NCBI RefSeq assembly: GCF_009857135.1
Contig: NZ_CP047318.1
Location: 5,332,001-5,396,000 of the forward strand
Length of the DNA: 64,000 nt
Direction of reading: 5' to 3'
Source of the DNA: Streptomyces sp. HM190
GTDB taxonomy: Bacteria; Actinomycetota; Actinomycetes; Streptomycetales; Streptomycetaceae
Part shown: in pieces, positions 9,728 through 17,680 of the stretch
Layout of the letters: every line of letters starts with the position of its first letter
How positions within the stretch are numbered: position 1 is the stretch's first letter
Translations under genes and position numbers: made by a program
The notes under the pieces: generated by a model
What the model was told of the DNA's origin: nothing
The model's database searches: none
Seen by the model: only the letters and a program-made list of their open reading frames with translations

Positions 9728-11524
9728 ATGGGGACCGAGGGGGAGAACGTCCGCGTGGTAGCGGGCCGGTACCGGCTGGAGGCCAGGGTCGGCCGCGGCG
9801 GTATGGGCATCGTGTGGCGCGCCACCGACGAACTCCTCGGACGGCGTGTCGCGGTCAAGGAGCTGGCCCTCGACCTGTCGCTCCCGGAGGAGACGTCCCG
9901 GCAGCTGCGTGAACGCACGCTGCGGGAGGCCCGCGCGGTGGCCCGGCTCGGCCACCCGAACATCATCGTCGTCCACGACGTCGTCGAGCAGGACGAACGC
10001 CCCTACATCGTCATGGAGTTCATCGACGGCGGCTCGCTCGCGGAACGGGTCGACGCCGAAGGACCGGTCGACGCGCGGGAGGCGGCCCGGATCGGGCTCG
10101 CCCTGCTGGCCGCGCTGCGCCGCGCGCACGACGCGGGGGTCCTGCACCGGGACCTCAAACCGGCCAACGTCCTGCTGGAGAAGGGCACCGACCGGGTCGT
10201 CCTCAGCGACTTCGGCATCGCCCAGGTCGCGGGCGCCACCACGCTCACCGAGAACGGGTCCTTCGTCGGCTCGCCCGAGTACACCGCGCCGGAACGCATG
10301 TCCGGGGTCCGCGCCGGGCCGGAATCCGACCTGTGGTCGCTGGGCGCGCTGCTGTGCACGGTGCTCAGCGGGGAGTCGCCGTTCCGCCGCGACTCGCTGG
10401 GCGGCATCCTGCACGCGGTCGTCTTCGACGAGATCCGGCCACCGGCCCAGGCCGCCCCGCTGCTCCCCGTCATCCGCGGTCTGCTGGAGCGCGACCCCGA
10501 CCGGCGGCTCGGCGCCGCGGAGGCGGAGCGGATGCTGCGCGTGTTCCGGGAGACCGGGCGTACCCCGAGACCGCCCAAGGGGCCGCGCACCGGGACCGGT
10601 CACCCCCCGACCCGGCGCGACACGCCGCGCACGCCCCCACGGCCCGCCCCCCAGGACACGCCGGAGGCCGGCCACCGGGACCACCCCGGACCGCCGGGAC
10701 GCCTCGACGGGCCCCCGCACGACCGGGCGACGGGCTCGGCTGAGCTGCCCGGCCGGTTCCGGCGGCCGCAGCCCACCCAGAGCGTCCTGGTCGCCGCCGC
10801 GCTGGTCGCGGCGATGGCCGGGGCCGGTGTGTCGGCGGCGGCGCTGCTGCTGGGGGAGGGCGCCGGCGCCGGGGGCGGCACGCCGACGACGTCGCAGCCC
10901 CGGACTCCCGGCGCGTCGCACTCGCCGTCCGGTACGGCGGGTCAGTCGCACGGACGGGACACGCCCGGCACCGGCGGGACGGCCTCGGACGCGGCGACCG
11001 GCACGGCGTCCGGGACGACCGAGGGCGCGTCGGGGGGCGACAGGCCCACCGGGACGCGGTCGCGGGCGGCCACCGCGCCGACCGTGCCCTCCGGGTACCG
11101 GCTCGTCCGCGACGCCCGGGGCTTCGCCCTCGCCGTGCCGGAGGACTTCACCCGGGAGCCGGAGGGCGAGCGGGTCTTCTACCTGTCGCCGGGGCGGTCG
11201 ATCCGGATCGGCGTCAAGGTCGACGACCCCGAGGAAGGCGGACCGGTCGCGGTGATGCGCCGCGCCCACGCGGAGGGGCCCTCCACGAACCCCGGCTACC
11301 GCGACGGCCGGGTGGCCGGGGCGACCCACCAGGGGAAGCCGGCGGCGCTCTGGGAGTTCACCTGGGACGGCTTCAGCCCGGCGGAGGGCCCCCGGCACAC
11401 GTACGACCTGTGCTGGGAACAGGGCGGCAAGCTGTACGACGTGTGGGTCTCGGCGCCGGTCGGGAGGGTGCGCGAGGCAAAGGAGTACTTCGACGTGGCG
11501 GTGGACACCTTCACGGGGCCGTGA
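9728..11524 (+). CDS. transmembrane Ser/Thr protein kinase (kinase 4 of 5)
   Basis: 598 residues. ATG 9728 is preferred over ATG 9716 because GATGGGG precedes it at suitable spacing and the protein then starts close to the kinase domain, as in kinases 1 and 3. Active motifs: GRGGMG loop, Lys44 in AVKE, HRDLKPAN (His140-Asp142), SDFG. The activation loop reads TLTENG, so the second of the paired Thr residues in the sister kinases (TxTG) is Asn here and the phospho-control may differ. A Pro/Arg/Thr-rich segment leads to a membrane helix at about 350-373, then a Thr/Ser/Gly linker and an extracellular module starting ARGFALAVPEDF and containing ALWEFTW. Same strand and cluster as the other kinases, with a 195-bp gap upstream. 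Confidence 0.9.
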   Translation: MGTEGENVRVVAGRYRLEARVGRGGMGIVWRATDELLGRRVAVKELALDLSLPEETSRQLRERTLREARAVARLGHPNIIVVHDVVEQDERPYIVMEFIDGGSLAERVDAEGPVDAREAARIGLALLAALRRAHDAGVLHRDLKPANVLLEKGTDRVVLSDFGIAQVAGATTLTENGSFVGSPEYTAPERMSGVRAGPESDLWSLGALLCTVLSGESPFRRDSLGGILHAVVFDEIRPPAQAAPLLPVIRGLLERDPDRRLGAAEAERMLRVFRETGRTPRPPKGPRTGTGHPPTRRDTPRTPPRPAPQDTPEAGHRDHPGPPGRLDGPPHDRATGSAELPGRFRRPQPTQSVLVAAALVAAMAGAGVSAAALLLGEGAGAGGGTPTTSQPRTPGASHSPSGTAGQSHGRDTPGTGGTASDAATGTASGTTEGASGGDRPTGTRSRAATAPTVPSGYRLVRDARGFALAVPEDFTREPEGERVFYLSPGRSIRIGVKVDDPEEGGPVAVMRRAHAEGPSTNPGYRDGRVAGATHQGKPAALWEFTWDGFSPAEGPRHTYDLCWEQGGKLYDVWVSAPVGRVREAKEYFDVAVDTFTGP

Positions 11525-11639
11525 GAGGCGTCACCGTACGCGAGCGAATGGGGAATAAGGGGCATCTCGCGTCACGGGTCTGTGACTGGAAAGCGACCGG
11601 GCTGGAAGCCCGGGGGCTTGCCGCGATACAGATGAACAC

Positions 11640-13364
11640 ATGAGCAGCAACGGGGGAGCCCCTTACGGATCCGGCGAGCCGACGAGTTTCGAACTGCAAC
11701 CGCCGCAGCCCGCCGTGCCGTACCCCGGCAACCCGTACGCGCAGCCGACGCCGCCCGCCCGGCAGTCGGCCCCGCCTCAGCAGCCGGCGTCCCATCCGGC
11801 CCCGCCCGCCGCGCAGTCCGGTTCCGCTCCCTCCGTCCCGCCCGGCCCGTCCGCGCACCCCGCGCCGGACCCCGGTACCGGACGGCTGATCGCGGGCCGC
11901 TACCGGTTGCTCGCCAAGCTGGGGCACGGCGGGATGGGCACGGTGTGGCGGGCGAAGGACGAGACGGTGGACCGGGAGGTCGCCGTCAAGGAGCCCCGCG
12001 TCCCGGACCACCTTCCCGAACGTGAACGGGCCAACGCCTACGAGCGGATGCGCCGCGAGGCACGGGCCGCGGCCAGGCTCGATCACCCGGCGGTCGTGAA
12101 CGTGCACGACGTGGCCGTCGTGGACGACCGGCCGTGGATCGTGATGGAGCTGGTGCAGGGGCGTTCCCTGGGCGACGCCCTCCAGGAGGGCACCCTCGGG
12201 GTGCGGGACGCGGCACGCATCGGCCTGGAGGTGCTCGGCGCGCTGGAGGCCGCGCACGCGGCGGGCATCCTGCACCGCGACGTCAAGCCCGACAACGTCC
12301 TGCTCGGCCGCCACGACCGGGTCGTGCTCACCGACTTCGGCATCGCCCAGATCGAGGGCGAGACCAATCTGACCGACACCGGCGGCTTCGTCGGCTCCCC
12401 CGAGTACATCGCCCCCGAGCGCGTGCTGGGCCAGCGCCCCGGCCCCGCCTCCGACCTCTGGTCGCTCGGTGTCGTCCTCTACGCCGCCACCGAAGGGGTC
12501 TCGCCCTTCCGGCGCAGCAACACGCCCGCGACGCTGCAGTCCGTCCTCAACGCCGTCCCCGCCGCGCCGGCGTCGGCCACCGGCCCGCTCGCCGAGGCCA
12601 TCAACGGCCTGCTGCAGAAGGACCCGGCGCGCCGCCCGAACGCCGCCCGCGTCCGTGAACTCCTGGAGGCCGCCGCGCACCCGCCGGCCCCGGCGCCCAC
12701 CCAGGTCATCCAGCAGATCGCCGCCCCGGCCGGGAAGGGTCTGCGGCTCGGCCCCAAGACCCTCGCCGGTCTCGCCGCGGCGGTGGTCGCCGCCGCGGTC
12801 GCGGCGTACCTGGTCGTCGCCGACCCCTTCGCGGGACCGCTGCCGGACGGCTGGAAGCAGCGGGAGCTCGGGGGCAGGGTCGCGGCGAGCGTCGGCGTGC
12901 CCGGGGGCTTCACGAAGGACAGGTACGAGCCGGACGAGGCGGACGACACCTACGCGTCGTACAGCGATCCGAGCGGCCTCATCCAGATCGCCGTGGACCG
13001 CGACATCAAGGCGGACGACAAGGAGAACGAGATCCCGGCCACCGCGCTGGACAAGGCCTACGCCGACTGGGAGATGTTCAAGGACGGCGAGTACTCCTGG
13101 GACATGGCCGACGACCCCGCGCCCAGGGGCAGGCCGAAGGAGACCACGTACCAGGAGCGCGAGGCCGCCGCGAACACCATCGTGTACACGACCACCGACA
13201 GCGAGCACCCCCGGGTGCGCGAGGCACGGGTCCTCTACTACCGGGCGGACAACGGCGACACGTACCGGCTGTGGATCGACTATCCGGGCAAGGGCCACTT
13301 CACCGAGCAGGGCCGGGAGATCGCCCGCACCGCCGTCGAGACCTTCAAGATCGACAAGCTCTAG
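11640..13364 (+). CDS. transmembrane Ser/Thr protein kinase with Pro-rich N-terminus (kinase 5 of 5)
   Basis: 574 residues from ATG 11640. Unlike the other four it has an 80-residue Pro/Gln/Ser-rich N-terminal extension before the kinase domain. Active motifs: GHGGMG loop, Lys117 in AVKE, HRDVKPDN (His212-Asp214), TDFG, activation loop NLTDTG with both Thr residues, and APE. The juxtamembrane linker is short, with a membrane helix at about 372-393. The extracellular module (VPGGF, YEPDEADDT) is the most divergent of the five but ends with the same W....F..... pattern. It is the last kinase gene and is followed by a strong bidirectional terminator that overlaps its stop codon. Confidence 0.9.
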   Translation: MSSNGGAPYGSGEPTSFELQPPQPAVPYPGNPYAQPTPPARQSAPPQQPASHPAPPAAQSGSAPSVPPGPSAHPAPDPGTGRLIAGRYRLLAKLGHGGMGTVWRAKDETVDREVAVKEPRVPDHLPERERANAYERMRREARAAARLDHPAVVNVHDVAVVDDRPWIVMELVQGRSLGDALQEGTLGVRDAARIGLEVLGALEAAHAAGILHRDVKPDNVLLGRHDRVVLTDFGIAQIEGETNLTDTGGFVGSPEYIAPERVLGQRPGPASDLWSLGVVLYAATEGVSPFRRSNTPATLQSVLNAVPAAPASATGPLAEAINGLLQKDPARRPNAARVRELLEAAAHPPAPAPTQVIQQIAAPAGKGLRLGPKTLAGLAAAVVAAAVAAYLVVADPFAGPLPDGWKQRELGGRVAASVGVPGGFTKDRYEPDEADDTYASYSDPSGLIQIAVDRDIKADDKENEIPATALDKAYADWEMFKDGEYSWDMADDPAPRGRPKETTYQEREAAANTIVYTTTDSEHPRVREARVLYYRADNGDTYRLWIDYPGKGHFTEQGREIARTAVETFKIDKL

Positions 13365-13395
13365 TGCCGCGGCGGACGTTGCCTGCCGCGGCACT
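13363..13395. terminator. bidirectional terminator between kinase 5 and the glycosyltransferase
   Basis: An 11-bp perfect stem AGTGCCGCGGC (13363-13373) / GCCGCGGCACT (13385-13395) with an 11-nt loop lies between two convergent genes and overlaps the kinase 5 TAG codon. Confidence 0.75.
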
Positions 13396-13415
13396 GGACA
13401 CGCCGGGGCGGGGGC

Positions 13416-15656
13416 TCACCCCGGCCGGGACACGCTCACCGCGAGGTCGTTGGTGACGGTGAAGAAGAAGCGGGCCCGCACGGACCCGCCCGGCGGCGTC
13501 GGCAGCGTGACCTCCGGGTAGGTGTCGGTGTCCCTGCGGTTGACGATGTCACCGAACAGCCGTCCGAGACGGACGGGTTCGGCGTCGGTGGCGGGCCGCA
13601 GGAACAGGTCCCAGATCACCTTGCCGGGGGCGGCCGGCTCCGGTGGCGACGGCAGCCTCCCGTGGAACAGGCGCCCGTGGCACGGGTGTCCGTCCGGCAG
13701 ACGCCCGCCGGTGCACTCCACCGGAGCCTCGAAGTCCGCCGCCTGCCCGCCCCGGGCGACACCCACCAGCGCCGCGCCCGCCCCGAGTGCGGCCCCGTGC
13801 AGCACGCCCTCCACGGCCGACGACCCCTCACCGACCGGCAGCGCGGTGACCTCGGCGTGGGCGGTGCGGTGGAAGGTCCGCAGGGCCAGGTAGCCGTCCT
13901 TCGTCGTGTACGGGATCCACCAGGCGACCGGGCCCGCACCGGTGAACTGCGAGGTCAGCAGGTTCCGCTGCTCCACGAGCCCGGCCCGCAACCGGCGCCG
14001 GACACCGTCCCCCGCCCGCTCCGCGTACAGGTCCCAGCGCCCCTCGGCGAGCGGTGGACGGCCCAGGCGCAGCAGCGCGGTCCAGCGGCTCGCGGGGTCG
14101 TCCGGCGTCTCCTGCTCCGGCGTCTCCTGCTCCGGCGTCTCCTGCTCGGGCGCTTCCCGTTCGGGCGCCTCCCGTTCCGGCCCCTCGCGCTCAGACGCCT
14201 CCCGTTCCAGCGGCACCCGGAGTTCGTCGTCGCCGTGGCGGCGGCGCAGGACGAGTACGAGGTCCTGCCCGGACGCGTCGGGCCAGCCGACCGCGACCCG
14301 TACGTCCCGCCGGGCGTCGACCCGGCAGTCGGCCCGCGGACGTGCCGGCCGGCGCCCGGTCCCCGCCGCGGGAGCCGCCCCGGCCCGCCGTGCACCCCGC
14401 TCCGGAACCGCCCGCCGCGTCCCTCGCCCCGGCGCCGTGCGGCGCGCCGGCCACCCCTCCGGCACCGCGAGACCCAGCCAGCGCCCCAGCCCCGCCACCA
14501 GCCCCGGCCGTCGGGCGCCCCGCACCTCGGCGATGAGCCGCTCGTACCGGTCCGCGACGGTGGCCGGGGCGTACCGCAGGACCGTGGTGCGGCCGGCCGT
14601 GCCGAGGGTGCGCCGCAGACCGGGGTCGTTGATCAGGCGGAGCAGCCCCGTGGCGAGGGCGTCCGGGTCGTCCGGGGGGACGAGGAGACCGTCGGAGCCG
14701 TCGGTGATGATCTCGCCGGGGCCGTGCGGGCAGTCGGTGGCGACCACGGGCACCCCGGCGTGCATGGCCTCCAGGATGGTCATGCCGAACGACTCCCACG
14801 CGGAGCTGACGACGGCCACCGACGCCTTCGCCCACTCGGTCTCCAGGGTCGTGTGCGGTCCCATCAGGAACACGTGGTCGTTCAGACCGTGCGCGGCGAC
14901 GGCGGCGCGCAGCCTCGCCCGCTCCGGTCCCTGGCCGTGGATCCGCAGCCGCCACTCGGGCCGCTCGGCGACGACCTTGGCGAACGCCTCCACGAGCAGG
15001 TCGTAGCGCTTGACCGGCACCAGCCGCCCGGCGGCCACCACGAGCGGCGCCCGCAGGTCGGACGGTTCGGCCCTCGGGCGCGGCGCGGCGTTCGGGATGT
15101 CCGTGATCCGGGTGCGCGGGCCGGGCAGCCGGCGGCGGTGGTCGGCGGCGTCCCTGGCGGACACGGTGACGAACGCGTCGAGGCGGGCGATCGCCTCGTT
15201 CTGCGCCGCGCGCACGCCGGGCACGTGGTGGTCGTACGACAGGTGCTCCTGACCGATGCGGATCGCGTGGCGCGGTCCGTGCCCGGCGAGGACGACGACC
15301 AGCGCGGGGCGGGTCGCGACGAGGACGTCGGCGTCGGTGGTGTCGAGGAAGGCGCGCAGGCGGGCGTCGGTCAGGGCGGTGTACCGGTGGGCGAGGACCT
15401 CGGTGGGCGGGACCAGCACGGAGGGCCGAGCCATCAGCTCGTGGCCGCCGTCGTACGCCGGGGAGTCGGGGCGCTCGTCGACCAGCGGGATCAGGCGCAC
15501 GTCTCCGCTCACGCCCAGCAGGGGGTGTGCCGCCGTGCGGAAGACCGAGACGATCTCGACCTCGTGCCGGGCGGCCAGCGCCCCGGCGAGGGTCAGCGTC
15601 GAACGGACCGTGCCGCCGATCGCATAGGCGTTGTGCAGCAGAAAGGTGATCTTCAT
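13416..15656 (-). CDS. GT4-family glycosyltransferase with long C-terminal extension
   Basis: 746 residues from ATG 15656, where MKITFLLHNAYAIGGT gives the typical GT-B N-terminal strand and glycine loop. The upstream RBS is weak, and a GTG about 10 codons upstream is possible. The C-lobe signature is clear: LVPVKRYDLLVEAF, then SAWESFGMTILEAMHAGVP (the E-x7-E donor-binding motif), then DGLLVPPDDPDAL. The enzyme should move a sugar from a nucleotide donor to an envelope acceptor, with the acceptor unknown. After the glycosyltransferase core (about 390 residues) comes an unassigned Arg/Ala-rich and beta-rich extension of about 350 residues. It includes a hyper-acidic run of repeated E-R-E-A-P / E-Q-E-T-P units. 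The gene diverges from the lipid kinase gene at 15888. Confidence 0.85.
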   Translation of the reverse strand: MKITFLLHNAYAIGGTVRSTLTLAGALAARHEVEIVSVFRTAAHPLLGVSGDVRLIPLVDERPDSPAYDGGHELMARPSVLVPPTEVLAHRYTALTDARLRAFLDTTDADVLVATRPALVVVLAGHGPRHAIRIGQEHLSYDHHVPGVRAAQNEAIARLDAFVTVSARDAADHRRRLPGPRTRITDIPNAAPRPRAEPSDLRAPLVVAAGRLVPVKRYDLLVEAFAKVVAERPEWRLRIHGQGPERARLRAAVAAHGLNDHVFLMGPHTTLETEWAKASVAVVSSAWESFGMTILEAMHAGVPVVATDCPHGPGEIITDGSDGLLVPPDDPDALATGLLRLINDPGLRRTLGTAGRTTVLRYAPATVADRYERLIAEVRGARRPGLVAGLGRWLGLAVPEGWPARRTAPGRGTRRAVPERGARRAGAAPAAGTGRRPARPRADCRVDARRDVRVAVGWPDASGQDLVLVLRRRHGDDELRVPLEREASEREGPEREAPEREAPEQETPEQETPEQETPDDPASRWTALLRLGRPPLAEGRWDLYAERAGDGVRRRLRAGLVEQRNLLTSQFTGAGPVAWWIPYTTKDGYLALRTFHRTAHAEVTALPVGEGSSAVEGVLHGAALGAGAALVGVARGGQAADFEAPVECTGGRLPDGHPCHGRLFHGRLPSPPEPAAPGKVIWDLFLRPATDAEPVRLGRLFGDIVNRRDTDTYPEVTLPTPPGGSVRARFFFTVTNDLAVSVSRPG

Positions 15657-15887
15657 GGGTGCTCGGACTCCGCGTTCGTCGGCCACGCCGACTCGCCCAA
15701 CGCCCCGCCGCGCCGTCAGGAACCGGCCCGCACCCCGACCATGACCCCAAGGGGGTACGCGGGTCGCGGCCTCGTGCGGGACTCGCGACGGCGTTCCCGC
15801 GGATGATCGGACGGCCATCGCCTCGGCCCGCCCCGTGGCCCTAACATGCCGTGTCAAGTGCATGATCGGCGCGGAGGGCGGGCGGGC

Positions 15888-17279
15888 GTGGGCATCGAAC
15901 ACCTGGACGTGACAGCTCATGCCAGACAGCGATGGGCGGCCCGTGCCGCCCTCGGCTGCGCGGCGCTGGCCGTCCTGCTGCCGATCGTCTACGCGCGGGA
16001 GGCGAGCCTGCTGCTCGTCGCGGGCCTGCTGCTGGGCGCCGGTCTGACGGTGGCCGCGCTGTGGTGGGTGCTCAGCCACCGGGGCGTCGTGCGGTGGGCG
16101 GCGGCCGTCCTGGCGTTGGCCGCGCCGGTGGGTGTCATCTGGTGGTTCGCGGCGGTCAACCTGCTGTGGGTCGTGGTCGTGTCGGCCGCGCTGTGGGGGG
16201 TGGCCGTCTGGTCCGGGAAGTTCGCGCTCAGCCTCACCAAGTCGCACCGCGTGGACGTGCCCGAGCACCGCACACCCGCCCCGACCCGGCCCTTCCTCAT
16301 CATGAACCCCAGGTCGGGAGGCGGGAAGGTCGAACGCTTCCGGCTGAAGGAGCGGGCGGAACGGCTCGGTGCCCGGGTCCATCTCCTCGACCCCGACCAC
16401 CCCGAGGACGTCGCCGTGCTGGCCCGCGACGCGGTCCGCGAGGGCGCCGACCTGCTCGGCGTCGCCGGCGGGGACGGCACCCAGGCCCAGGTGGCCGCCA
16501 TCGCCGCGGCCTACGACGTGCCGCTCCTCGTCATCTCCGCCGGCACCCGCAACCACTTCGCCATGGATCTCGGCCTCGACCGCGACAACCCCGCCGCCTG
16601 CCTCGACGCCCTCACCCACAAGGGCGTCGAACTCCACGTCGACCTCGGGTACGCCAGCGGACACCCCTTCGTGAACAACGCGTCCTTCGGCGCGTACGCG
16701 GCCGTCGTGCAGAGCCCCGCCTACCGCGACGACAAGGTCCGCACCACCCTGGAACTGCTGCCCGAACTGCTCACGCACCAGCGCGGTCCGCGCCTCACCG
16801 CCCGCATCGGCGACGCCGTGATCGACGCGCCCCAGGCCGTGCTGGTCAGCAACAACGTCTACCGCAGCGACGACCTGGTCGGCCTCGGCCGCCGCGAGCG
16901 GCTGGACGCCGGGGTGCTGGGCGTGGTCGGTGTCCGGGTCGACAGCGCGGCCGACGCCGCGAGCCTCGTCCTCGGGCCGAACGCGCCCGGCCTCAGCCTC
17001 CTCATCGCCGACGAGATCGTGGTCGAGGCCGACCGGCCGGAGATCGAGGTCGGCATCGACGGCGAGGCCCTCGTCCTGCCCACCCCGGTGCACTGCCGGA
17101 TCTCGCCCAAGGCACTGCGGGTCCGGGTGCCGCGCGACCGGCCCGGCGTTCCCGAGCCCAAACCGCCGCTGGACTGGCGCCGGCTGCGCAAGCTCGCCGC
17201 CGCCGTCGGCCGCACGGCCCTGCCCAAGCACCGCGAACGGTACGGCTGGGCCGAGGACCTGTGGAACCGCCGACGCTGA
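15888..17279 (+). CDS. diacylglycerol kinase-family (DAGKc) lipid kinase with membrane N-terminus
   Basis: 463 residues. GTG 15888 is chosen because GGAGG lies about 10 nt upstream; ATG 15846 would add 14 residues. Four hydrophobic segments fill the first ~120 residues, followed by the DAGK catalytic domain: NPRSGGGK nucleotide loop, GVAGGDGTQAQVAAIA, and SAGTRNHFAMDLGL. Family members phosphorylate diacylglycerol, sphingoid or undecaprenol-type lipids with ATP; substrate specificity cannot be read from the sequence. The fused membrane domain would place the enzyme at the inner leaflet. It is adjacent to a divergent glycosyltransferase, which suggests envelope lipid or glycolipid metabolism. 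Confidence 0.85.
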   Translation: MGIEHLDVTAHARQRWAARAALGCAALAVLLPIVYAREASLLLVAGLLLGAGLTVAALWWVLSHRGVVRWAAAVLALAAPVGVIWWFAAVNLLWVVVVSAALWGVAVWSGKFALSLTKSHRVDVPEHRTPAPTRPFLIMNPRSGGGKVERFRLKERAERLGARVHLLDPDHPEDVAVLARDAVREGADLLGVAGGDGTQAQVAAIAAAYDVPLLVISAGTRNHFAMDLGLDRDNPAACLDALTHKGVELHVDLGYASGHPFVNNASFGAYAAVVQSPAYRDDKVRTTLELLPELLTHQRGPRLTARIGDAVIDAPQAVLVSNNVYRSDDLVGLGRRERLDAGVLGVVGVRVDSAADAASLVLGPNAPGLSLLIADEIVVEADRPEIEVGIDGEALVLPTPVHCRISPKALRVRVPRDRPGVPEPKPPLDWRRLRKLAAAVGRTALPKHRERYGWAEDLWNRRR

Positions 17280-17292
17280 CGGGAAAGGGCCG

Positions 17293-17371
17293 GCCGACTG
17301 ACTGACTGACCGGCCGACTGACTGACCGGCCGACTGGCCGACTGGCCGACTGGCCGACCGGCCGACCGGCC
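17293..17371. repeat. short tandem repeat tract of GGCCGACT/GACT units
   Basis: About 80 bp of degenerate tandem units (GGCCGACT, GACT and GGCCGACC) start 14 bp after the lipid kinase stop codon and run directly into the kinase relic. It looks like slippage-generated sequence at a rearrangement scar. Confidence 0.8.
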
Positions 17372-17482
17372 AACGTCCTGCTCGGCCCGCACGGCCGGGT
17401 CGTCCTCACCGACTTCGGCATCGCCTCCGCGCAGGGCGAGGAATCGCCCACCGCGACAGGAGAGTTCGTCGGTTCGCCGGAG
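17363..17482 (+). pseudogene. relic of a Ser/Thr kinase activation segment
   Basis: In the + frame starting at 17363 the 40 codons read RPANVLLGPHGRVVLTDFG, then IASAQGEESPTATG, then EFVGSPE. This aligns with the catalytic-loop end, DFG, TxTG activation loop and SPE motif of the intact kinases 4-13 kb upstream (compare KPANVLLEKG, SDFGIAQ, FVGSPEY in kinase 4). Nothing upstream of the relic resembles an N-lobe; it begins inside a simple repeat tract. After SPE the similarity ends abruptly. It is the remnant of a sixth kinase gene, or of a duplication, mostly removed by deletion. The frame stays open into the downstream dehydrogenase ORF by chance. Confidence 0.8.
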
Positions 17483-17587
17483 GTGGGGCCCGTACTCCCG
17501 CCCGGCTGGGGCCCGGGTGGGGCGGGCGCTTCGCGCGATGTGACGAAGTCGCGACCATGGGCGCTCAACGCGCTGATCAGCGTCTTT

Positions 17588-17607
17588 GTGCCACTGATCA
17601 CTGGCAC
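17588..17607. promoter_or_regulatory. 20-bp near-perfect palindrome upstream of the dehydrogenase gene
   Basis: GTGCCACTGATCACTGGCAC is symmetrical except at positions 7 and 14. It lies about 75 bp before the ATG of the semialdehyde dehydrogenase gene, where an operator for a dimeric repressor would be expected. The regulator is not identified. Confidence 0.45.
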
Positions 17608-17680
17608 GGTGTGTGCGGCCGGTGAAAGCCTGTTACCGCCGGGTACCCAAAGTCGTCCGCTCCGGAATACCCTGCGCGTC

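Noticed and set aside
17483..17680. Upstream start (ATG 17483) for the semialdehyde dehydrogenase
   Set aside because: The added 66 residues come from sequence after the kinase relic and the palindrome, with no dehydrogenase similarity.
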